Assembly: GCA_022702195.1 (NCBI GenBank)
Contig: JAKONB010000580.1
Location: 1-5,175, forward strand
Source: Beijerinckiaceae bacterium
GTDB lineage: Bacteria; Pseudomonadota; Alphaproteobacteria; Rhizobiales; Beijerinckiaceae
DNA: 5,175 nt
Direction: 5' to 3'
Shown here: piece by piece, positions 1 to 5,175 of the stretch
Layout of the letters: the number at the start of each line of letters is the position of its first letter
Position numbering within the stretch: the first letter of the stretch is position 1
Made by a program: the position numbers and the translations under genes
Notes under the pieces: model-generated
What the model saw: the letters and a program-made list of their open reading frames with translations, nothing else
Database searches by the model: none
What the model was told of the DNA's origin: nothing

Positions 1-153
1 GGCACCTCGGCGACCGACCGGGCCGAAGCGCTGGACCGCTACTGGCGCAACGTCCGCACCCACACCCTGCACGATCCGGTGCGGTGGAAAGACCACTGGA
101 TCGGCGCCTACCACCTCAACGGCCGGCTGCCGCCCCGGCACGGAGCGCTCTAA
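1..153 (+). CDS. C-terminal end of a DszC/SfnB-type flavin-dependent monooxygenase (acyl-CoA dehydrogenase fold), 5'-truncated by the window
   Basis: Frame 1 is open from the first base and ends at TAA (151-153), giving the last 50 residues. The segment around residues 14-29, with R-Y-W-R-N-V-R-T-H-T-L-H-D-P-V-R-W, followed by a G-A-Y-H-L-N-G motif and a P-P-R-H-G ending, is the hallmark C-terminus of the DszC/SfnB group. These proteins have the acyl-CoA dehydrogenase fold but use reduced flavin and oxygen to oxidise organosulfur compounds such as sulfones or thiophenes. The arginine and histidine-rich helix belongs to the C-terminal four-helix domain that contributes to flavin binding in this fold (family knowledge). 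The next gene starts one base after the stop, so the two are very likely in one operon. A true acyl-CoA dehydrogenase cannot be excluded from 50 residues, but the neighbour argues for the monooxygenase reading. The N-terminus, catalytic base region and start lie outside the window. Confidence 0.82.
   Translation, partial: GTSATDRAEALDRYWRNVRTHTLHDPVRWKDHWIGAYHLNGRLPPRHGAL
142..145 (+). promoter_or_regulatory. Ribosome binding site of the FMN monooxygenase gene, inside the upstream gene
   Basis: A GGAG core lies inside the last codons of the upstream gene and ends 9 bases before the ATG at 155. The stop TAA (151-153) and the ATG are separated by a single base, an arrangement typical of translational coupling. 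Confidence 0.6.
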
Positions 154-154
154 G

Positions 155-1522
155 ATGGCCAGAAAGCAGATTCTGCTGAACGCCTTCACCATGAACTGCG
201 TCGGCCACATCAACCACGGGCTCTGGACCCATCCACGCGACCGCTCGTCGGACTACAACACGCTCACATACTGGACCGATCAGGCCCGGTTGCTGGAGCG
301 CGGCCTCTTCGACGGCCTGTTCATCGCCGACATCATCGGCGTCTACGACATCTACGGCGGCGGCATCGACGTGACCGCGCGGGAGGCCGTGCAGCTTCCG
401 GTGAACGAGCCCACCGTGCTCGTCTCCGCCATGGCGGCGGTGACGGAGCATCTCGGCTTCGGCGTGACGGTGAACGTCCACAACGAGGCGCCCTACACCT
501 TCGCCCGGCGCCTCTCGACCCTCGACCACCTGACGGGCGGCCGGATCGGCTGGAACATCGTCACCGGCTATCTCGAGAGCGCCCATCGCGGCCAGGGCAG
601 CGGCGCGCTGCCGGCCCATGACCGGCGCTACGATTATGCCGAGGAGTATCTCGAGGTTCTCTACAAGCTCTGGGAGGGGAGCTGGGACGATGCGGCGGCG
701 CGGCGCGACCCGGCGGGCCGGGCCTTCGGCGATCCGGCTCGGATCCGGCCGGTCTCCCACCGCGGCGAATTCTTCGATGTCGCCGGCTACCACCTGTCCG
801 AGCCGTCGGTGCAGCGCAGCCCGGTCCTCTACCAGGCCGGCGCGTCGGGGCGGGGCCGGGCCTTCGCGGGGCGCCATGCCGAATGCGTGTTCATCTCCGC
901 CCGTGACCGGGTCAGCGCCCGCGAGACGGTGCGGGCGATCCGTGCCGAGGCGGTGGCGGCCGGGCGCCGGCCCGACGACGTGAAGATTTTCGTCGGCATC
1001 GCCACCATTCCGGGCCGCACCCGGGCGGAGGCCGAGGAGAAGCGAGCCGAATACCTGCGCTACGCGAGCCCCGAGGCGGGGCTCGCCCATTTCTCCGCCT
1101 CCACGGGCATCGATTTTGCCCGCTACGGCCTCGACGAACCGATCCCCTACGGCCCCGGCAACGCGATCCAGTCCGCCACGGCCGCTGCCGCCCAGCGGGG
1201 CCTGACGAAGCGCGACCTGCTCGCCGAACTCGGGCTCGGCGGCCGCTATTCCGTCATCACGGGCGACGCCGTCTCCATCGCCGACGAACTCCAAGCCTGG
1301 ATCGAGGAGGGCGAGGTCGACGGGTTCAACCTCAGCCGCATCGTCGTCCCGGAGAGTTTTTCGGATTTCATCGACCTCGTGGTCCCGGAGCTTCAGGATC
1401 GCGGAATCTACAAGACCGCCTATGCCGGGGGCTCGCTCCGAGCCAAGCTCTTCGGCCGGGGCGACCGCCTGCCCGAGCGACACGCCGCCCAGGCCTTCCG
1501 CCCCGGTGCGGTGCAGGCGTGA
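155..1522 (+). CDS. NtaA/SnaA/DszA/DmoA-family FMN-dependent monooxygenase (bacterial luciferase-like)
   Basis: This 455-residue protein, about the usual family length, is a cytoplasmic two-component monooxygenase that uses FMNH2 from a separate reductase plus O2 to attack C-S or C-N bonds. Visible landmarks are: the N-terminal L-L-N-A-F strand (7-11); F-I-A-D (56-59) after the L-E-R-G-x-F-D motif; the S-A-M-A-A-V-T-E-H block (91-99); D-H-L-T-G-G-R-I-G-W-N-I-V-T (124-137); H-D-x-R-Y-D-x-A-E-E (155-164); the flavin-phosphate signature Q-A-G-A-S-G-R-G (227-234); and the C-terminal V-D-G-F-N-L (388-393) and P-E-L-Q-D-R-G (411-417) motifs. From memory, the N-terminus and the A-D-I-I-G-V-Y-D-I-Y stretch look closest to dimethyl sulfide monooxygenase DmoA rather than DszA; this is unaligned. 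Substrates could be dimethyl sulfide, another alkyl sulfide or sulfone, or an aminopolycarboxylate. The DszC/SfnB-like partner immediately upstream favours organosulfur. No flavin reductase is in the window. Start: ATG at 155, with GGAG 9 bases before it. Confidence 0.93.
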   Translation: MARKQILLNAFTMNCVGHINHGLWTHPRDRSSDYNTLTYWTDQARLLERGLFDGLFIADIIGVYDIYGGGIDVTAREAVQLPVNEPTVLVSAMAAVTEHLGFGVTVNVHNEAPYTFARRLSTLDHLTGGRIGWNIVTGYLESAHRGQGSGALPAHDRRYDYAEEYLEVLYKLWEGSWDDAAARRDPAGRAFGDPARIRPVSHRGEFFDVAGYHLSEPSVQRSPVLYQAGASGRGRAFAGRHAECVFISARDRVSARETVRAIRAEAVAAGRRPDDVKIFVGIATIPGRTRAEAEEKRAEYLRYASPEAGLAHFSASTGIDFARYGLDEPIPYGPGNAIQSATAAAAQRGLTKRDLLAELGLGGRYSVITGDAVSIADELQAWIEEGEVDGFNLSRIVVPESFSDFIDLVVPELQDRGIYKTAYAGGSLRAKLFGRGDRLPERHAAQAFRPGAVQA

Positions 1523-1539
1523 GGAAACGCCCCATCGGC

Positions 1540-1553
1540 GACCGGAGACGGTC
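1540..1553 (+). repeat. Small hairpin just after the monooxygenase stop
   Basis: GACCG (1540-1544) and CGGTC (1549-1553) enclose a GAGA tetraloop of the stable GNRA class, 17 bases after the TGA stop. A further two to three pairs may form outside a mismatch (1536-1538 with 1555-1557). There is no T-run after it, so it is at most a 3'-end stabilising hairpin or part of a Rho-dependent end. Confidence 0.3.
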
Positions 1554-1623
1554 ATCGCGCCCAAGCCCTTTCCGCCGAGGAGGGGGGCGTTCGGCGTGGG
1601 AACACGCGATGCACGGCCAGGAG

Positions 1624-1668
1624 GCCGAGCGTTCTGCCCGATCCGACGATCGGGGGTAACGCTCCGGC
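1624..1668 (+). terminator. Long imperfect hairpin between convergent genes, possible bidirectional 3' structure
   Basis: GAGCGTT (1627-1633) pairs with AACGCTC (1658-1664). Inside it, after a 3-by-3 internal loop, CCCGAT (1637-1642) pairs with ATCGGG (1649-1654) around a 6-base loop. Outside, GCC (1624-1626) can pair with GGC (1666-1668) around one bulged base. That is 16 pairs in 45 bases, the most extensive structure in this gap. No T-run follows on either strand, so it is not a classical intrinsic terminator. It could still end or protect the monooxygenase mRNA, or bind a protein. Confidence 0.4.
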
Positions 1669-1675
1669 AGGCTGC

Positions 1676-1703
1676 GGGAAGAAATCCGACGAGGTCGGAA
1701 AAT
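1676..1703 (-). terminator. Candidate weak intrinsic terminator of the AraC-family regulator gene
   Basis: Read on the minus strand, TCCGAC and GTCGGA (1685-1699 on the plus strand) form a perfect 6-bp stem with a CTC loop, followed directly by TTTCTT and then C residues. On the plus strand the same hairpin is followed by A residues, so the polarity fits only the minus-strand transcript. The stem is short and the T-tract interrupted, and it lies about 175 bases past the regulator stop, so the call is tentative. Confidence 0.35.
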
Positions 1704-1873
1704 CCATCCTTCGGTTCCGTCGCGTCGCCGGGACGGCGTTGGCCATCGCCCCCGGCGCATGCACGGTCCATGGCCATGCGGGATCGCCGCCCAGCCGGGG
1801 AAGAGCGGTCCGCTCCCGTGCGGGACCTGTTTTCGCAGCTTGCCGGAGCCTCATGCCGCCCCGGCGATCCTGC

Positions 1874-2941
1874 TCAAGGACGGCGGGTCCGGTAGACGCC
1901 CGGATTGACGCCGGTCCATTTCCGGAAGGCCCGGACGAACGAGCTCGCCTCCGAGAATCCGACGGCCCCGGAGATGACGGAAAGGCTCAGGCGGGTCGTG
2001 CGGAGAAGGTGGACGGCGATCTCCTTGCGCACGCTGTCCTTGATGTCCTGGAACGATTGGCCCTCGTTCTCGATGCGACGGCGCAGGGTCGAGGTCGAGA
2101 CGTCGAAGGAGGCCGCCACCTGAGCGAAGTCGGGCCACGCCTCCGGATTGCGGGAGCGAAGGAGGTGCTTGATCCTGGCGACGGTTCCGGCGTCGTTGCG
2201 GTACTTCACGAGGATGTTGGCGGGGGCGCGCCGCAGGAACCCGTCACGGTCGGCTGGAGTGGCGCGAACCGGTCGATCCAGCACGTCGCTCGCCACGATG
2301 AGGCGGTTCTCCGCCTGGGAGAACCGGATCTCGTCCGAGAAGAGGACACGATAAGCGGCGGGATCGTCCGGTGGCGGCGTGACGACCTCGATGGCGCGGA
2401 TCTGGATCCTCTGCTTGACCAGAAAGCACATCAGGCCGTGCACGATGAGCCAGTACGTGAAGTAGGTGAAGCATCGCTGGACGACGCCCGCATCCGTGAG
2501 CGTCAGGTAGGCCACGCCGTCCTCTTCGACGAGCCGGCCATTCATTCCGTCGAGCATGACCGAGAGAAAGCCGAGGGCGAGGTGCACCGCCTCGCGCAGC
2601 GTGCCGCAATGCAGGGTCGCCCGGGTCAGGAACGCGAAACTGCCGGTCCGCAACGGCCGGGGATTCATGCAGAAGAACTCGTCGCCCGTGGCCTCGGCCA
2701 CGGCCAGCCAGATGGCGGCATAGCGCTCGACCGATATGCGGCCGTCCTCGTCGTCGAGATCCGCGACCGACACGCCGTTCCGGTGCAGGCTCGGCAGGGC
2801 ATGGTTCCGGGCGACGTCGAGCAGGGCCTCGCGCAGCAGGCGCATCGGGATCGTGCCGCGGTCTTCCGGTGCGGACCCCTCCGCGGTGGAGGGGAAGGTG
2901 TCGAAAACGTCGCGCATCTTGGCGGATGCGGCCATGGCCAT
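1874..2941 (-). CDS. AraC-family transcriptional regulator with Arabinose_bd-like N-terminal domain
   Basis: This is a 355-residue cytoplasmic DNA-binding regulator, within the usual 330-360 range of its subfamily. The N-terminal part (about 30-215) resembles the Arabinose_bd-type sensor of OruR/ArgR-like AraC regulators: L-L-R-E-A-L near 35-40, the A-I-W-L-A-V-A-E-A-T-G-D-E-F-F block (76-90), T-L-R-E-A-V-H-L-A-L (114-123) and F-S-D-E-I-R-F (201-207). The C-terminus carries the two helix-turn-helix units: one around 270-294 (D-F-A-Q-V-A-A-S-F-D-V-S-T-S-T-L-R-R-R) and the conserved second unit at 318-351, including V-G-F-S-E-A-S-S-F-V-R-A-F-R-K-W-T-G. An upstream frame extends to 3202, but its extra 87 residues are arginine/alanine/proline-rich junk. 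The ATG at 2941 has a GAGGGG site 5 bases away; an ATG two codons further in is possible. The thiolase-dehydrogenase operon lies upstream on the same strand, so control of that operon, with an acyl-CoA or fatty acid effector, is a positional inference. Confidence 0.9.
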   Translation of the reverse strand: MAMAASAKMRDVFDTFPSTAEGSAPEDRGTIPMRLLREALLDVARNHALPSLHRNGVSVADLDDEDGRISVERYAAIWLAVAEATGDEFFCMNPRPLRTGSFAFLTRATLHCGTLREAVHLALGFLSVMLDGMNGRLVEEDGVAYLTLTDAGVVQRCFTYFTYWLIVHGLMCFLVKQRIQIRAIEVVTPPPDDPAAYRVLFSDEIRFSQAENRLIVASDVLDRPVRATPADRDGFLRRAPANILVKYRNDAGTVARIKHLLRSRNPEAWPDFAQVAASFDVSTSTLRRRIENEGQSFQDIKDSVRKEIAVHLLRTTRLSLSVISGAVGFSEASSFVRAFRKWTGVNPGVYRTRRP

Positions 2942-2944
2942 ACG

Positions 2945-2952
2945 CTCCCCTC
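2945..2952 (-). promoter_or_regulatory. Ribosome binding site that fixes the regulator start
   Basis: The minus strand reads GAGGGGAG here, with the GAGGGG part 5 bases before the ATG at 2941. This supports starting the regulator at 2941 instead of the far-upstream ATG at 3202, which opens the same frame. Confidence 0.6.
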
Positions 2953-2984
2953 GCCACCACGCTCGTAGCACCTTTGCCACCCGA

Positions 2985-3003
2985 CCCTGAAGGCTGGTCA
3001 GGG
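2985..3003. repeat. 6-bp inverted repeat upstream of the AraC-family gene, candidate operator
   Basis: CCCTGA (2985-2990) and TCAGGG (2998-3003) are perfect reverse complements separated by 7 bases, with the near edge 43 bases upstream of the regulator ATG. Location and dyad symmetry would suit an operator or a 5'-leader hairpin. AraC proteins usually bind direct, not inverted, repeats, so binding by this regulator itself is not implied. I find no convincing -35/-10 pair nearby. Confidence 0.25.
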
Positions 3004-3087
3004 CGCGGGGCGAGGGACGGGACGCAGCCCGGCGCGAGGGAATCGATGGCATCGCCGGCTTCGCGCATCCGGTCGTCAGCCTCGCGG

Positions 3088-3118
3088 CGCGGGAACGGGT
3101 GGACGCACCCGTCCCGTG
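3088..3118 (-). terminator. Strong hairpin downstream of the thiolase-dehydrogenase operon
   Basis: ACGGGT (3095-3100) pairs with ACCCGT (3107-3112) around a 6-base loop. After one bulged A, CGGG (3090-3093) pairs with CCCG (3113-3116), and two more pairs (one G-T) can follow. The stem of 10 to 12 pairs sits about 110 bases past the dehydrogenase stop and about 150 bases before the regulator start. There is no T-run on either strand, so it may mark a Rho-dependent 3' end, an attenuator between operon and regulator, or simply GC-rich self-complementarity. Confidence 0.4.
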
Positions 3119-3228
3119 GCGCGTGGATCTCGCTCCGACACCCGCGCTCGGCCGATGTCCGGGCGCCGGAGGTCGCTGAGCCCCCGTCGACGCCCGCCCC
3201 ATCGACTTCCCCGGGCACGCGGCGGTCG

Positions 3229-3990
3229 CTACCGGGCCTGCATGCGCAGGGCGCCGTCGAGGCGGATGGTCTCTCCGTTGAGCATCGGATTGGTCAGGAT
3301 CGCCAGGACGAGCTGCGCATACTCGTCGGGACGCCCGAACCGCGACGGAAACGGCACGGCCGCGCCGAGGCTCTTCTGCACCTCCTCGGGCAATCCCTGG
3401 ACCATCGGTGTCTCGAACAGGCCCGGTGCGATGGCGCAGACGCGGATGCCGAGGGGGGCGAGTTCGCGCGCGACCGGCAGGGTCAGGCCGACCACGCCGG
3501 CCTTGGACGCCGCGTAGGCCGCCTGGCCGATCTGCCCCTCGTAGGCGGCGATGGAAGCCGTCGAGACGATGACGCCGCGTTCCCCGCCCCCCAGGGGGGC
3601 GAGGCCGGCCGCGCCCGCCGCCACCAGCCGGATCATGTTGAACGTCCCGACCAGATTGATCTGGACGACTTGGGCGAAGGCATCGAGCGAGGCGGGTCCG
3701 TTGCGGCCGACCACCCTGGCGGCCGGGCAGATGCCGGCGCAGTTGACCAGGATGCGGGCGATGCCATGGTCGGCCGCGGCGCGGGCGACCGCGACCTCGG
3801 CGCTCCCGGCATCGGCCACGTCGCAGGCCAACGCGATGCCACCGATCTCGCGGGCCGTGACGGCCGCCGCCTCGACGTTCCGGTCGAGGAGGGCGACCTT
3901 GGCGCCCGCTTCCGCCAAGGCCCTGGCCGTGGCCGCCCCCAAACCCGAGGCGGCGCCCGTGACGAGTGCGGCGATCCCTTGAACCTTCAC
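3229..3990 (-). CDS. HSD17B10-like short-chain dehydrogenase (3-hydroxyacyl-CoA dehydrogenase type)
   Basis: This 253-residue classical SDR enzyme probably oxidises 3-hydroxyacyl-CoA, or 3-hydroxy-2-methylbutyryl-CoA, to the 3-keto form with NAD+. Visible are the Rossmann glycine motif T-G-A-A-S-G-L-G (11-18), D36 after the second strand (an acidic residue favouring NAD over NADP), D57 in C-D-V-A-D, N-C-A-G (83-86), N112 in I-N-L-V-G-T-F-N, and catalytic S146, Y159 and K163 (Y-A-A-S-K). The stretch from V-S-T-A-S-I-A-A-Y-E-G-Q through A-P-G-L-F-E-T-P, V-P-F-P-S-R-F-G and the ending N-G-E-T-I-R-L-D-G-A-L-R-M-Q closely matches the mammalian HSD17B10 group, which acts in isoleucine and branched fatty acid breakdown. 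The start is GTG at 3990, with GGAGG 5 bases before it; the nearby ATG is out of frame. The thiolase stop is 22 bases upstream, so the pair would be co-transcribed. An acetoacetyl-CoA reductase role is less likely given the C-terminal signature. Confidence 0.93.
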   Translation of the reverse strand: MKVQGIAALVTGAASGLGAATARALAEAGAKVALLDRNVEAAAVTAREIGGIALACDVADAGSAEVAVARAAADHGIARILVNCAGICPAARVVGRNGPASLDAFAQVVQINLVGTFNMIRLVAAGAAGLAPLGGGERGVIVSTASIAAYEGQIGQAAYAASKAGVVGLTLPVARELAPLGIRVCAIAPGLFETPMVQGLPEEVQKSLGAAVPFPSRFGRPDEYAQLVLAILTNPMLNGETIRLDGALRMQAR

Positions 3991-3995
3991 GACAT

Positions 3996-4000
3996 CCTCC
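3996..4000 (-). promoter_or_regulatory. Ribosome binding site for the GTG-started dehydrogenase
   Basis: A perfect GGAGG on the minus strand stands 5 bases before the GTG at 3990, in the 22-base gap after the thiolase stop. It decides the non-ATG start, since the ATG inside the spacer runs into a stop after one codon. Confidence 0.75.
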
Positions 4001-4012
4001 GGGGTGATGGGG

Positions 4013-5173
<1,161 letters not shown>

Positions 5174-5175
5174 CG

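Larger units (their letters stand above)
1523..1873. other. Intergenic region between convergent genes, no credible gene
   Basis: About 350 bases separate the monooxygenase stop from the regulator stop. Frames open here encode arginine- and proline-rich sequence without family motifs, a convincing start or a ribosome site, so no gene is called. The stretch is rich in inverted repeats: 1540-1553 (5-bp stem, GAGA loop), 1624-1668, 1685-1699, 1756-1780 (6-bp arms) and 1803-1815 (5-bp stem, 3-base loop). The stronger ones are listed separately. Termination for both converging transcripts is the simplest role. Confidence 0.7.

Noticed and set aside
116..1777. A 553-codon open frame on the minus strand opposite the monooxygenase.
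   Set aside because: It lies antisense to a gene with clear family motifs, has low-complexity Arg/Gly/Ala/Val-rich sequence and no recognisable domain. Such long mirror frames are expected in GC-rich coding DNA.
1422..1895. Possible small genes in the convergent gap (157 codons on plus, 100 codons at 1552-1854 on minus).
   Set aside because: Neither has a convincing ribosome site, a family motif or protein-like composition. Both read as Arg/Pro-rich translations of intergenic GC-rich DNA.
1739..2968. A 409-codon plus-strand open frame opposite the AraC-family regulator.
   Set aside because: The minus strand encodes an intact regulator with two helix-turn-helix units, whereas this frame has no motif and a biased composition.
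2955..2990. A possible sigma-70-like promoter on the minus strand (TTCAGG, 17 bases, CTACGA) before the regulator.
   Set aside because: Both hexamers match the consensus poorly, and such partial matches are common by chance, so no promoter is called.
2942..3202. An 87-residue N-terminal extension of the regulator starting at ATG 3202.
   Set aside because: The extra sequence is Arg/Ala/Pro-rich with no conservation expected for the family, while the ATG at 2941 has a well-spaced GAGGGG ribosome site and gives normal family length.

Overview
The window is GC-rich, densely coding and bacterial. Base composition, Shine-Dalgarno-led short intergenic spacing and the gene families all suit an alphaproteobacterium of the Methylobacterium/Hyphomicrobiales kind. 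That placement is an inference from style; no rRNA or other taxonomic marker is present.

Left side, plus strand (1-1522): the last 50 codons of an acyl-CoA-dehydrogenase-fold flavoprotein of the DszC/SfnB monooxygenase type are followed one base later by a complete 455-residue NtaA/SnaA/DszA/DmoA-type FMN-dependent monooxygenase. The two are almost certainly co-transcribed and translationally coupled. Together they look like part of an organosulfur-scavenging cassette that opens a C-S bond using reduced flavin. The flavin reductase and any sulfonate or sulfone transporter would lie outside the window.

Middle (1523-1873): a roughly 350-base intergenic stretch between convergent genes. It has no credible gene but contains several inverted repeats. 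Two of these hairpins share a 9-base word, and one, read on the minus strand, is followed by a short T-rich run and could be a weak terminator for the regulator gene.

Right side, minus strand (5173 down to 1874): a complete thiolase is followed 22 bases later by an HSD17B10-like short-chain dehydrogenase (GTG start, strong GGAGG site). After a 287-base gap comes an AraC-family regulator with an Arabinose_bd-like sensor domain. Thiolase and dehydrogenase would carry out the last two steps of a beta-oxidation-like route: 3-hydroxyacyl-CoA to 3-ketoacyl-CoA, then CoA-dependent cleavage. The best-fitting candidates are short or 2-methyl-branched acyl-CoAs, as in isoleucine or branched fatty acid breakdown. 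The AraC protein is a plausible local regulator of this operon, inferred from position only. The gap before the regulator holds a strong hairpin, which may end the thiolase-dehydrogenase transcript, and a 6-bp inverted repeat close to the regulator start.

I see no mobile element, CRISPR array, tRNA, rRNA or evidence of an undescribed defence or similar system. The long open frames opposite the real genes are by-products of high GC content. The genes belong to known families; the main open questions are the substrates and the intergenic hairpins.
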